Source: Vreelandella olivaria (lineage in GTDB: Bacteria > Pseudomonadota > Gammaproteobacteria > Pseudomonadales > Halomonadaceae). From it: 64,000 bases of DNA. Shown in pieces: positions 49,528 to 60,060 of this stretch. The stretch lies in NCBI GenBank assembly GCA_004295565.1, contig AP019416.1, positions 3,596,001-3,660,000 on the forward strand, read 5' to 3'. Position 1 is the first letter of the stretch. Every line of letters starts with the position of its first letter. The notes under the pieces were generated by a model. It had not been told where the DNA came from. It was given only the letters and a program-made list of their open reading frames with translations, and ran no database searches. A program made the translations under genes and the position numbers.

Positions 49528-50993
49528 TTAAACGATCTTCTTCATGTCCGCCATATGGCCACGCAGCACTGCGCCAACGGCTTCTACCGGGTGGGCGCGG
49601 AGCGCATCGTTAACTTCGATCAAACGCGCGTTATCAACGCCGTTGTCGTCCACATCCAGGCCTTTACCGATAACGTCGGATTTGATGCCCTTCATAAAGT
49701 CAGCCAAGAGCGGTACACAAGCGTGGTTGTAGAGGTAGCAACCGTACTCCGCGGTGTCAGAGATGGTCGCGTTCATTTCGTACAGCTTCTTACGCGCGAT
49801 GGTGTTGGCGATCAGCGGCGTTTCGTGGAGCGACTCGTAGTAAGCAGACTCGGCGATAATGCCCGCCGCGGTCATGGTTTCAAAAGCCAGCTCAACGCCC
49901 GCTTTAACCATCGCCACCATCAAGATGCCGTTATCGAAGTACTCCTGCTCGGTAATCTCTACATCGCCCGCAGGGGTTTCTCGAAGTTGGTTTCTGCGGT
50001 TTCTGCACGCCATTTTAGCAGGTTAGCGTCATCGTTCGCCCAGTCTTCCATCATCGTTTGCGAGAAGTGGCCGCTCATGATGTCGTCCTGGTGCTTGTTG
50101 TAGAGCGGACGCATGATCTCTTTCAGCTCTTCAGCTAGATCAAAAGCTTTGATCTTGGCTGGGTTAGAGAGCGATCCAGCATGTTGGTCACGCCGCCATA
50201 TTTCAGTGCTTCCGTGATGTTTTCCCAGCCGTACTGAATCAGCTTAGCGGCGTAGCCCGGCTCAATACCCTCTTCGATCATTTTGTCGAAGCACAGCAGT
50301 GAACCAGTTTGCAACATGCCGCAAAGGATCGTCTGTTCACCCATCAGGTCGGATTTAACTTCGGCGATGAAGAGGACATCAATACGCCGGCCTTGTGGCC
50401 GCCAGTGCCACTGCGTAGGCTTTTGCCAGGGCAAGACCTTCGCCTTTCGGATCGTTGGCTTCGTGAACGGCGATCAAGGTGGGAACCCGAAACCACGCAC
50501 GTATTCAGCGCGAACTTCAGAACCCGGGCACTTGGGCGCCACCATGATGACGGTCAAGTCATCACGGATTTTCATGCCCTCTTCTACAATGTTGAAGCCG
50601 TGGGAGTAAGAGAGGCAGGCGCCCTCTTTCATCAACGGCATGACCGCTGTCACAACAGCAGTGTGCTGCTTATCAGGCGTCAGGTTCAAAACGACGTCGG
50701 CCGTGGGGATCAACTCTTCGTAAGTACCTACTGTAAAACCGTTTTCGGTGGCGTTTTTCCAGGACTGGCGCTTTTGCTCAATGGCTTCAGGGCGCAGTGC
50801 GTAAGAGACGTCTAAGCCGCTGTCGCGTAGGTTCAAGCCCTGGTTAAGGCCCTGGGCGCCACAACCGATAACGACCATTTTTGCCTTTCAGTGCTTCTAC
50901 GCCATCGGCAAATTCAGAGCTGTACATGAAACGGCATTTGGCGAGTTGCGCCAGTTGCTCGCGGAGCGGCAGCGTATTGAAGTAGTTAGCCAT
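49528..50993 (-). CDS. ilvC: Ketol-acid reductoisomerase, class II, frameshifted
   Basis: Second step of valine and isoleucine synthesis, NADPH and Mg dependent. [96 protein letters not shown] and the C-terminal repeat typical of the long 490-residue form. Slips near 50875, 50480, 50380, 50140 and 49985. ATG 50993 has AGGAT upstream. Divergent from ilvY, the conserved arrangement in gammaproteobacteria, so IlvY with acetolactate should activate it. Confidence 0.93.
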
Positions 50994-51192
50994 CGTTAGC
51001 ATCCTGATATGTTATGAGCACAACATCGATGTAAGGCACATCGATGCTAAAACTGGTACTTAAAGAGTGACACAATCGCCAGATGCGAGATCCAGCGTTA
51101 TGTGGGCTAATCTACCCAAAACGACCATTTCTTAAATTGATATATTTGCAACAGCATGTCCCTTTTTGCAAAACTCAATTATCATGGCGTTT
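50994..51192. promoter_or_regulatory. Divergent ilvY-ilvC control region
   Basis: About 200 bases between the two starts, AT-rich near 51130-51180. In E. coli this region holds the tandem IlvY operators; LysR-type T-N11-A patterns are present but I cannot fix the site. Confidence 0.5.
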
Positions 51193-52063
51193 ATGAATTT
51201 TAAAATTTTAAAACAGTTCCTGGCCTTGGCAGAAACCCTGCATTTCGGGCGCGCCAGCGATGAGTGCTACGTCAGCATTTCTGCCCTGTCGCGCAACATC
51301 CGGCATTTGGAAGAGGCTGGGGGTGTCGCTGTTTAACCGCGACAACCGTACCGTGGTGTTGACCCAGGAGGGCAAAGTTTCTCAAGTATGCCCGGGATGC
51401 CAGCAGCCAATGGAATTTGATTCGTCATGAATTAACCGACAATCCTGATCAATTAAGCGGTGAAATCAGCCTGTATGGCTCCGTCACCGCCAGCTACAGC
51501 TTTTGCACGAACTGCTGCGCCGCTTTCGTATTGCCTACCCGATCATTGAAATCAAGCTGCGCACAGGGGATCCAGAACACGCTATTGCCCATGTTCTGGA
51601 TGGTAAAGAGATCTAAGCATTGCCGCCCAGCCTGCCAACTTGCCCCGTGGCCTGGCGTTTAAATCCATTGCCACGTCGCCTTTGCTGTTTATTGCGCCCC
51701 TTGAGCAGCAGGTGCCGAATGTGCCAACGAGTACGCCAACCACACCGGCAGAGTGGGCGAGCATCCCGATGATTCTATCGGAAAGCGGTGTCTCGAGAAC
51801 CCGTGTGGATGAGTGGTTTCGCCAGCTGGATGTCTCCCCGCGCATTTATGCACAGGTCACCGGTAATGAAGCCATTGTGAGTATGGTGAGCTTGGGTTTT
51901 GGCATTGGGGTGGTGCCAAAATCGTCCTCGACAACAGTCCTTTGGTGGATCGCATCCGCGTGCTCGACGTGACGCCGGAACTGGAGCCCTACGATATTGG
52001 CTTGTTTACCCTAAAGAAAAACCTAAAAATCCATTAGTCGACGCGTTTTGGCGCTTGATGTAA
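51193..52063 (+). CDS. ilvY: LysR-family regulator IlvY, frameshifted
   Basis: MNFKILKQFLALAETLHFGRA is close to the start of E. coli IlvY; the helix-turn-helix is CYVSISALSRNIRHLEE. After slips near 51320 and 51380: WNLIRHELTDNPDQLSGEIS, LYGSVTASYSFLHELLRRF, IEIKLRTGDPEHAIAHVLDG, GNEAIVSMVSLGFGIGVVPK and NPLVDAFWRLM. About 290 residues. An ATG three codons earlier (51184) is possible. Divergent from ilvC. Confidence 0.9.
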
Positions 52064-52076
52064 GCGACAACCGCCA

Positions 52077-52821
52077 TTACCCGCCAAATATCTGCTGCAG
52101 ATCCGGTGCGCTCTCCTCCTCTTCGACCATGGAAAGCGAGGCTTCGATGGCTTTTAGGTGGCGGCTCATAAAGGCTTTGGCACGTTCGCCGTTGCCTGCC
52201 TCCAGGTAGCCAATCAAATCGTCGTGGTCGTGGGATTCGCAGCCTAAGTGGCCCCGGTGGCCGTAAACGGCCAAAATCAGCGATGAGCGGGAGCATAGCC
52301 GCTCGACAAACTCTGCCAGGGTGGCATTGCCCGAAAGCTGGGCTAAACGCACATGAAAATCGGCCGATAGCCGTATGGCGACGCTCTGTTGGCCGCTGCG
52401 CAGCGCCTGGCGCTCCTGGCGGGCCATTTCGCGCAGTTCTGCCGCCTCTTTTTCACCCATGCGCCGCGCTACATCGGGCATTAACCCGCACTCGATTAAC
52501 TGGCGGGCATCGAACACGTCTTTGGCTTCGTCAGCGGTGGGCCGGGTAACGCTGGCGCCGCGGCGCGGGGTTAGCGTAACGAGTTGCTCTAGCGCCAGAC
52601 GCTGGAGGATTTTACGAATACCGGTGCGGCTAATGCCAAACACATCCGCCAGCGCATCTTCGCGCAGCCGTGCGCCGGGCTTCAGCCGCTGCTCGACGAT
52701 CGCATCGCTCACCGCACGGTAGATTGCCTCGTGGCGCTCATCGCCCTCTTGCTCTCTTTTTACTCTCTTTGCCTTCTTTAACAGGAGCACGCCGCTTTTC
52801 CGGCGCCTGCGCATCACTCAT
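52077..52821 (-). CDS. GntR-family (FCD domain) regulator, frameshifted at N-terminus
   Basis: Winged helix DERHEAIYRAVSDAIVEQRL, LREDALADVFGISRTGIRKI, then an FCD ligand domain with VFDARQLIECGLMPDVARRM and SADFHVRLAQLSGNATLAEF, including the metal-binding Asp/His pattern. The better start is ATG 52821 (AGAGG upstream), MSDAQAPEKRRAPVKEGK, joined by one A in the run near 52755. About 247 residues. Next to puuD, it is the best candidate to bind the TTGTATACAA sites around the purine genes; GntR/FCD operators often take the form TTGTATACAA (inference). Confidence 0.87.
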
Positions 52822-52840
52822 AGCTATCCTCTCAAGGCCT

Positions 52841-52984
52841 AAGGGTTTGTACGAAAAGTCGGCGAGCGAAGACTAGACAAGGCAAAAATCGACGAGAAAG
52901 CGGAGTTTACGGAGTGTAAATGAGCATTTCGAGGCGATTTTTAACGCAGTATTGTCGAGCGCAGGCAGTTTTCGTTCAAAGCCT
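52841..52984. repeat. MITE-like repeat, copy B (144 bp)
   Basis: Opposite in orientation to 29627-29771 and alignable over the full length; ends AGGGTTTGTACGAAAA and TTTTCGTTCAAAGCCT are imperfect inverted repeats. It lies between the GntR gene and puuD and carries no gene. Confidence 0.8.
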
Positions 52985-52986
52985 GA

Positions 52987-54187
52987 TTACTCCTCCCAAG
53001 CGGCAATCATATCGCGCTCTTCATCGCTCATGTTGGTCATATTGCCTAACGGCATATAGCGGCTGGCCACCACCTGCTGAATTTGTGCTTTATGGCCCAG
53101 AATCTCATCCCAGTTCTCAAACGCAAACCCAGCGGGTGGCGCTGAGAAACCGGCATGTTCGGGTTGCGTGCGTGGCACTGCACGCAGTGCTGCTCAATCA
53201 AACCGGTGATTTGTGCCTGGTCGGGCCCTTGGGCGCCAGCATCACTACCCGTTGACGATGCACTCGGTGCAGCCACCCAAAACGCTAGCAGAATAAGCCC
53301 TACCCCAAAGGCCGGGTAGGCGGGCTGGGTTTGCCTGCGTGCATTAAAACAAAGAATTGGCGAATCAAGGCACCGGCAAAGATAAGCAGCACCATCACCA
53401 CCCAGGCAAGCTCGTGGGAGTAGATAAACGAGTAGTGATTACTCACCATCAGTAAAACGACGGGCAGCGTGAAGTAGGTGTTATGCACCGAGCGCTGCTT
53501 GCCGCGCTTACCATCCAGCGGGTTGGGCGCATCGCCTGCCTTCATGGCTTTTACCATGCGGCGCTGGCCGGGGATAATCCAGAAGAAGACGTTAGCCGAC
53601 ATCGCCGTCGCCATCACCGCGCCGGTGAGTAGGAAGGCGGCGCGGCCGGTGAACATTTGCGTGCTTAGGTAGGCCACTACGACCATCATAACGGCAACTG
53701 CGATGCTTAGTAGGCCGTCGCGATCCATATTGGGGCTAATGCGTTTGCACAGCTCGTTGTAAACCACCCAGCCGCCCAGCAGAAATGCCAGCGCCAGCAG
53801 GTTGGCCTGCCAGCCGGTCAGATTAGCGGCCCACTGCCAGGGGCTATTGGGGTTTACCAGATAGAAACCCGGATTGACCATGTAGAGAATCACAAACAGC
53901 GCAAAGCCGGAAAGCCACGTGGTGTAGGCTTTCCAGAATGACCAGTGCAGATCATTAGGCAGCTTGGCAGGCGCCGTGGCGTACTTCTGGTTGTGGTAGA
54001 AGCCGCCGCCATGCACCGACCACATTTCGCCAAACACGCCCTTTTCGCGGTCTTCCGCTGCCTTCGGCGAGCGCAGGCTGTTGTCCAGCATCACGAAATA
54101 GATCGACTCGCCGATCCAGGCGATGGCCGCAATGACATGCAGCCAGCGCAGCAGCAAATTAACAAAATCGATTAGATACGCTTGCAT
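52987..54187 (-). CDS. puuD: Urate hydroxylase PuuD (membrane-bound, cytochrome c domain), frameshifted
   Basis: MQAYLIDFVNLLLRWLHVIA, IGESIYFVMLDNSLR and FGEMWSVHGGGFYHNQKYA are hallmarks of PuuD, which oxidises urate to 5-hydroxyisourate with electrons going to cytochrome. Eight membrane segments lead to a C-terminal c-type cytochrome: IEQHCVQCHARNP (CXXCH), slips near 53310 and 53165, and ASRYMPLGNMTNMSDEE with the Met ligand. About 400 residues. First enzyme of the block, followed by HIU hydrolase and OHCU decarboxylase genes upstream. Confidence 0.92.
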
Positions 54188-54202
54188 AACGGAAGTCCCC
54201 TA

Positions 54203-54554
54203 TCAGCTACCGCGGTAAGTTGAGTAGCCATAGGGCGAGAGGAGTAGCGGCACATGATAGTGCTGGCTGGCATCAGCGACGCCAAAACGCAGCGGGATAA
54301 CGTCTAAAAGCGCGGCTCATTAGCCTCACTGCCTTGGGCACGCAGGTAGTCGCCGGCATGGAACACCAGCTCATACTCCCCGCCGTTAGCGCATCGCCCT
54401 CTAGAATAGGTGCATCGCAGCGGCCGTCGCTGTTAGTGACTACGGTACTGAGATGTTGGCGCTCATTACGGGTAAGGCGGAATACTTCGATAGTAATCCC
54501 CTGGCCTGGCTGACCTTTGGCGGTATCCAGTACGTGGGTGGTTAAGCGTCCCAT
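54203..54554 (-). CDS. uraH: 5-hydroxyisourate hydrolase, frameshifted
   Basis: [20 protein letters not shown] carries the catalytic His of the transthyretin-like HIU hydrolases; a slip near 54390 leads to [14 protein letters not shown], a slip near 54310 to [20 protein letters not shown] and the signature C-terminus YSTYRGS. About 117 residues. Converts 5-hydroxyisourate from PuuD to OHCU. Begins 60 bases after a TTGTATACA-like site. Confidence 0.92.
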
Positions 54555-54615
54555 AGCACTCCTTATTGATAGCGTTGTTTGACCAATTGGTCAAAGAGTA
54601 CCTTGATGCTATTTG

Positions 54616-54625
54616 TTGTATACAG
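54616..54625. promoter_or_regulatory. TTGTATACAG operator-like site (uraH/uraD promoter)
   Basis: One mismatch to the palindrome found at 31411, 36596 and 36786. It sits midway between the divergent uraH and uraD starts. Confidence 0.55.
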
Positions 54626-54689
54626 TAATTCCATCCTCGTACATTGTGAATCAACGACGCTTTAACATTACCCGCTTTGGAGAGTGCTA

Positions 54690-55226
54690 GTGCCAACATC
54701 ACAGCCGTTACTGCTTTCACCCGCGCCCAGTAAGTGCAGCCTTGAAATGCTTACCCATCACTATGGGGATGTGTATGAGCATTCGCCCTGGGTGGCCGAA
54801 GCCGCCTGGCAGCACGGTCTTACTGAGGCTCACGATAGCCCCGAGGCACTGGCTGAGCTTATGGGGCTTATGTTGCAGCAGGCGAGCAGTGAACAGCAAA
54901 TCAGAGTGATTCAAGCGCACCCTGACCTGGCGGGCAAAGCGGCTATGGCGGGTGAACTCACTCAAGACTCAACCAGCGAACAGGCAGGCGCCGGGCTCGA
55001 CCAGTGCAGCCCGAGGAGTTCGCGCGCTTTGAGGCGCTTAATACGGCGTATAAGGAAAATTTGGCTTCCCTTTGTCATTGCCGTTAAAGGATTGGATCGG
55101 CATGCCATATTAGCTGCTTTCGAGGAGCGCCTGAACAACGATGGGGCCACCGAACGGCAAACGGCCATTGAGCAGATCATCCGTATTGCACGTTTTCGCT
55201 TAATTGACCGGGCGACAAAATCCTAG
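54690..55226 (+). CDS. uraD: OHCU decarboxylase, two compensating frameshifts
   Basis: GTG 54690 with GGAGAG upstream. WVAEAAWQHGLTEAHDSPEA, IRVIQAHPDLAGKAAMAGEL (the HPDLAGK motif) and KGLDRHAILAAFEERLNND are typical. Around 55008-55070 errors cancel so that the ORF stays open but about 20 residues are wrong; the proper frame gives CSPEEFARFEALNTAYKEK. About 178 residues. Makes (S)-allantoin from OHCU, the substrate for PuuE. Confidence 0.92.
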   Translation: MPTSQPLLLSPAPSKCSLEMLTHHYGDVYEHSPWVAEAAWQHGLTEAHDSPEALAELMGLMLQQASSEQQIRVIQAHPDLAGKAAMAGELTQDSTSEQAGAGLDQCSPRSSRALRRLIRRIRKIWLPFVIAVKGLDRHAILAAFEERLNNDGATERQTAIEQIIRIARFRLIDRATKS

Positions 55227-55280
55227 TTTTTAAAAACGCTTTCAACAACGCTTTCAACAACAAAGGATAAACACTCATTT

Positions 55281-55290
55281 TTGTATGCAA
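55281..55290. promoter_or_regulatory. TTGTATGCAA site after uraD
   Basis: One mismatch from the purine palindrome, but it lies between uraD and a terminator, so it may have no role. Confidence 0.3.
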
Positions 55291-55291
55291 A

Positions 55292-55316
55292 AACGCCGCG
55301 TCCCTTGGGCGCGGCG
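55292..55316. terminator. Terminator between uraD and the phasin gene
   Basis: CGCCGCG and CGCGGCG pair around TCCCTTGGG-type sequence; A runs on the left give a T run for leftward transcripts from the phasin gene. Confidence 0.55.
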
Positions 55317-55353
55317 CCGTTAAGCGGTATTACTTCGACGACTGCCTATTCCA

Positions 55354-55707
55354 TTACTGCTTGGCAGTCTCTACCGCTTTCTTAGTAGTTTCTTCTACTT
55401 GCTTCTGGCTATCTTCAGCAAAACTTTTGCTGATGGAGTGACTTTTTCCGTGTCGCCTTTTACGCGCTCCATGAAATCGCTCGCCGTTTTCTGCTGGCTT
55501 TCCAGAGCCTTTTGAAGCTGTCGGGGTCTTTTACGTCAAGCCAAGTGCGCGCTTGCGCAATCGCCATATCCGAGTAGGCACGAGCGGCATCCATCTGGGC
55601 ACTGAACAACTGGTCATAATAATCCAGCGCGGTCAGTGTGTAAGAGCGCATCGGTGAAACAAAACGGACTCGAACTGCTGCGTGGTTTTATCAGTTGCTT
55701 TATTCAT
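55354..55707 (-). CDS. Phasin-family protein, frameshifted
   Basis: ATG 55707 follows a strong GGAGGT site: MNKATDKTTQQFESVFVSPM, YTLTALDYYDQLFSAQMDAA, SDMAIAQARTWLDVKDPDSF, then after slips near 55515 and 55440 KSFAEDSQKQVEETTKKAVE and TAKQ. A small, mainly helical, amphipathic protein of about 117 residues with the phasin-2 pattern; it should coat polyhydroxyalkanoate granules. No PHA synthase gene is in the window. Confidence 0.82.
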
Positions 55708-55885
55708 CATAATACCTCCAAGAGTGAGCTAGCACATAAACACGCCTGATTAGGCGGGTCTTACTCAGGGTTTTGCCTTTGCTGTCTTTAAAGCTAGCAG
55801 TGCTTTTGTGCAGCGCAACATGATTTTTCCTCATGCTGCGCATGCTCACTCGCAGATAAAGAATAAGGCTGACGGCAGCCGGCTA

Positions 55886-56568
55886 CTAGCGGTTACCGAA
55901 CAAGTGCTTACGCGCCTGCTCGTCCATTTCCACCCTGCCTGGGGTTAACGTCTTCGACCAATGCGTAAGCCCGGCGCACCGCTGGGCGCTTTGATCATCT
56001 CAAACCAGCGCTCTAGGTCGGGGAATTCCTCTATCGTTTGACGCTGCTTTTCCCAAGGCACAATCCAGGGGTAGATCGCCATATCGGCAATCGAGTAGTC
56101 GTCGCCCCCACATAGGTGTGGTGCGCCAGCCGTTGGTCTAACACGCTGTAAAGCCGGTTGGTTTCACGCACGTAGCGCTCAATGGCGTACTCGATCTTTT
56201 GCGGTGCATAGTGGCAAAATGGTGGTTTTGGCCTGCCATCGGCCCTAAGCCGCCCATTTGCCAATGCAGCCACTGCAATACGATATAGCGTTCGCGGCCT
56301 GCAGCGGGTAAGAAGAGGCCGCTCTTGTCGGCCAGATACTCAAGGATTGCGCCCGACTCAAACATCGATAGCGGCTGGCCGCCATCCTGCGGGGCGTGGT
56401 CGACAATGGCGGGAATGCGGTTATTGGGGCGATAGTGAGAAACTCAGGATCGAACTGCTCGCCTCGGCCAATGTTAATCGGCTTTACTCGGTACGCCAGC
56501 TTGGCTTCTTCGAGCATAATGGAGATTTTATGGCCGTTAGGTGTTGTCCAGTAATACAGGTCAATCAT
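55886..56568 (-). CDS. Glutathione S-transferase (YfcG/GstB-like), frameshifted
   Basis: MIDLYYWTTPNGHKISIMLE is the thioredoxin-fold start with the YfcG-type TPN motif; then EEAKLAYRVKPINIGRGEQF, NNRIPAIVDH, FESGAILEYLADKSG (the ESGAI glutathione site), LQWLHWQMGGLGPMAGQNHH and, after slips, IADMAIYPWIVPWEKQ. The proper end is VEMDEQARKHLFGNR. About 227 residues. YfcG relatives are disulfide reductases. ATG 56568 follows AAGGAG. Confidence 0.88.
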
Positions 56569-56682
56569 TGCCATCTCCTTGACGAAAGCGTTGATACTCT
56601 CACGATGAGACTATCACGCTTTCAAATTTATCAGGCGGTACGTTAGCGTACCGCCGCTGTTAACTATATCACGTCGTTGACG

Positions 56683-57379
56683 CTATATATCACGCACCGT
56701 TAGAGCATTCGCGGCCGCGCCGTCATGAACGCTGAGCATGCGCTTAAACCACTCATCCACTGGGTCGCCAGGTTCGACCAGTTGCTGTGTCGACACGACA
56801 TACGCCCACATCATACTGCCAAACAGCAGGTAATCTGAGCCACTGGGAGAATCACCGTCTAAAAGGCGCTTTCCGCAGCATGTCACGCACCGGTGCCAAC
56901 ACCTGCTTAAGCTGCTGCTTACCCTGCTCGGGCTGATGGAACTCTTCCAGCGTACAGCCAAACCGCGCTTCGCGGGTTTCACGGAAATAGGCGCGGTCAT
57001 CGGGATGGACGGCGGCGAATAAGTCCATGGCAATAGTGCGGAATAGCGCAGGATTGACGCTGCGTTCTACAAAGTATTTGAACAGTAATACCCGCTGATA
57101 GCTGACGCCCTCCCCCAGCACGGGGGCCTCGGGATACGCCTTATCCAGGTAGCGCATGATCTCAAAACTGTCGGTCACCACCTGATCGCCGTCGCAAAGT
57201 ACCGGCACTTTGTCGTAGTCAGCGAATGCCAGCGCTTGTTTATCGAGAAAGCGCCATGCCACGGTGGTGTAGTCCAGCCCCTTATGGGCAAGCGCCATGC
57301 GCACACGCCAGCAGTAAGGTGAGAAACGTAGCCGTTCGTCCCGGCCACAAAGATCATAAAGAGTCATTGCCACTGCCAT
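56683..57379 (-). CDS. Glutathione S-transferase family protein (etherase-like), frameshifted
   Basis: MTLYDLCGRDERLRFSPYCW, RVRMALAHKGLDYTTVAWRF, DYDKVPVLCDGDQVVTDSFE and IMRYLDKAYPEAPVL show the N-terminal thioredoxin fold and glutathione site; the helical domain runs to SVHDGAAANALTVRDI after a slip near 56870. About 230 residues. FSPYCWRVRMAL is typical of the beta-etherase-like GST group. ATG 57379 lies right after GGAGGT; GTG 57373 has better spacing. Confidence 0.85.
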
Positions 57380-57749
57380 AACCTCCGTGTGGTTGATCAT
57401 AATGCGTAAAAACACTTCAGTTGGTAACAATGAGCGTAAGCCTGCTATGACGCAACTAGTGAGCGCTGTACTTATCCAGCCAATGGCAACTGTACTGTCT
57501 ATTAGTCTAATGGCGCCGCTTGCTAGCACTCCTGCCTACCTGAATAAAAATTATTTAAAAACAAGTAACTAGAAAAACAAAATCCGTATAAAGCGGCATT
57601 CCTAACGGGCCCCAAACTGGTAAGACCAATTTTCCAATGTAGTCATATGGTTAGCCTAACCGTATCTTTCACCTACATCCGACTGGCGGCACAACTGCTA
57701 GACGGTTATTGCGGAGCATACCAAATCAAAACAAGGGGCAGTTCCTTCC
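57380..57749. promoter_or_regulatory. Intergenic region upstream of lldP
   Basis: No gene seen in about 370 bases. It must contain the promoters of the divergent GST and lactate permease genes. A TTGG-TAAGACCAATTTTCC stretch (57618-57640) is mildly palindromic; no regulator gene of the LldR type is near. Confidence 0.3.
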
Positions 57750-59435
57750 ATGAACGAGACGATACTTGCACTTCTGGCCTTCCTGCCGCTGTTGCTGGCC
57801 GGTATTTTGCTCATCGGGTTTAAAATACCTGCCAAGATAGCGATGCCAATTGTTTTCCTGACCGCCGCCATTATTGGCTTAACCGCTTGGGATATGTCGT
57901 TTAGCCGCGTGGCGGCGTCGACTATTCAAGGTTTGATTCAAACCGCTGGTCTTTGTGGATCATCTTTGGCGCCATCCTGCTGCTTAACACCCTTAAGCAC
58001 TCCGGCGGTATTACCGCTATTCGCAACGGCTTTTCAGGCATAAGCCCTGACCGTCGCGTTCAGGCGTTGATTGTTGCCTGGCTGTTTGGCTGCTTTATCG
58101 AAGGCGCTTCAGGCTTCGGTACGCCCGCCGCCGTTGCCGCACCGCTGATGGTTGCTCTCGGCTTCCCGGCGTTGGCAGCGGTGGTCGTGGGTATGATGAT
58201 TCAATCAACGCCGGTTTCCTTCGGTGCAGTAGGCACGCCTATTGTGGTCGGTGTAGGTAGCGGCCTGGATCGTGCTGGTATTAGCGCCGAACTCGACTCG
58301 GTAGGCTCTAGCTGGGATGTCTTCTTCCAGCTTGTGACCAGCGAAGTGGCGATTACGCACGGTATCGTGGGTATTTTAATGCCGCTGATTTTGGTCACCG
58401 TGATGGTGCGCTTCTTTGGTGCTAACAAATCGTGGAAAGAGGGCTTTCGATTACCCCTTTCGCCATCTTTACCGGTATTTGCTTCGTAGTGCCTTACATG
58501 CTGGTAGGCGTGCTATTGGGCCCTGAATTCCCTTCAATGATCGGCGCCATGGTGGGCCTGGCCATTGTGGTTCCCGCTGCCAAACGCGGCTTTTGATGCC
58601 AAAAGATACCTGGGATTTCCCGAGTCCTCCTCTTGGCCAGACGAGTGGATCGGTAACCTGCAGATCAAGCTTGAAGACGTTGTTGGTAGAGCGCCTATGT
58701 CTACTTTCAAAGGCTGGGTACCCTACGTACTGCTGGCACTGTTCTTGGTGGCCTCTCGCATTATTGAGCCCCTCAAAGCAGCGCTGACCTCGATCAACCT
58801 CAGTTGGAATAATATCCTTGGCGAAGCGGGCGTAAGCGGTGGCGTTCAGCCGCTCTATCTGCCGGGCGGTATTATTATTGCCGTGGTCATCGTCACCTAC
58901 TTCCTGCACCGTATGAACCCGCAAAAATCAGCGCCGCGGTGTCTGAATCGACCAAAACGATTTTTGGTGCTGGCTTCGTGTTGATCTTTACCGTGCCGAT
59001 GGTGCGTATTTTGATTAACTCCGGTGTCAACGGTGCGGATCTTGTCTCGATGCCGGTGATGATGGCCCAGGCAGTAGCCGACAGTGTGGGCGGTATTTAT
59101 CCCTTCTTTGCCCCGCGGTCGGGGCGATGGGCGCCTTCATTGCAGGCTCCAACACGGTATCTAACCTGATGTTGGCGGAATTCCAGTTCAGCGTAGCTGA
59201 AACCCTGGGGCTTTCCACGGCCATGATGGTGGCGCTGCAGGCCGTCGGTGCCGCGGCGGGTAACATGATCGCTATCCATAACGTGGTTGCCGCATCCGCC
59301 ACGGTCGGGTTGCTGGGCCGCGAGGGTGCAACGATCCGTAAGACGATTCTGCCCACCCTCTACTACCTCATCTTTACCGGCATCATCGCGCTGGTTGCGT
59401 TCTACGTCATTGGCGTTACGGATCCATTGATGTGA
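57750..59435 (+). CDS. lldP: L-lactate permease, frameshifted
   Basis: [98 protein letters not shown] and [20 protein letters not shown] are LldP family signatures; 12-14 membrane segments, about 562 residues. Slips near 57950, 58455, 58590, 58920 and 59110. Imports L- or D-lactate or glycolate with protons. Beside the D-lactate dehydrogenase gene it suggests a lactate-use cluster. Confidence 0.92.
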
Positions 59436-59472
59436 TGTGAAGATGCGGTCGTTAGCGCCACGTTAGAAGCAC

Positions 59473-59498
59473 AACCCCCAGGTCTTGGCCTGGGGGTT
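59473..59498. terminator. Bidirectional terminator after lldP
   Basis: AACCCCCAGG and CCTGGGGGTT pair perfectly around six bases between the convergent lldP and carbonic anhydrase-like genes. Confidence 0.8.
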
Positions 59499-59502
59499 AC
59501 AC

Positions 59503-60026
59503 CTAGCCGATCCGTTTTAGCTCTTGGCTGTGGCGCTTACCGCGCTCCACGTAGCCCTGGGCATTCTTCTTCATACCCGCCACCGCTTCCTCTGAAAGCT
59601 CTCTAACGACCCTGGCAGGGAGCCTACAATTAACGAGTTGGGCGGAAACACCGCGCCCTCCTTAATAAAAGCACCAGCACCGACCAGGCTATTCTCCCCA
59701 ATCACCGCGCCATTGAGCACGACGGCCTGGATACCGATTAAGCAGCCATCGCCCACAGTGCAGCCGTGAAGCATGGCTTGGTGCCCAACCGTCACGCCTT
59801 TGCCGACTTTGAGCGGAAAACCGGGATCAGCGTGCAGTACGGCACCGTCCTGAATGTTGCTCTCTTCGCCCACTTCAAGGTGATCGCTATCACCACGCAG
59901 CACGGCCTGATACCAGACGCTAGCACGGGATTTTAACGTTACCTGCCCGATAACATCCGCCGTTTCCGCAATATATACGTCGTCCTGAATATCAGGCCGA
60001 TACTCGCCGTATTGGTAAATGGCCAC
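59503..60026 (-). CDS. Gamma carbonic anhydrase family protein (YrdA/PaaY-like), frameshifted at C-terminus
   Basis: Left-handed beta-helix hexapeptide repeats: DVYIAETADVIGQVTL, SVWYQAVLRGDSDHLEVGEE, SNIQDGAVLHADPGFPL, TVGHQAMLHGCTVGDGCLIG with the three zinc-binding His residues. A lost base near 59625 changes the end; properly it is ARVVRELSEEAVAGMKKNAQ and so on to KRIG. About 174 residues. Function in this setting is unknown. Confidence 0.9.
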
Positions 60027-60060
60027 GGAGACCTCCTAGGTTATTATTGGTGTACCGCGT

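Noticed and set aside
49474-50815. Long plus-strand frames opposite ilvC
   Set aside because: They mirror the conserved KARI coding strand and have no recognisable domains.
55281-55290. TTGTATGCAA as a working purine operator
   Set aside because: It lies after uraD and next to a terminator, not in a promoter; kept only as a low-confidence site.
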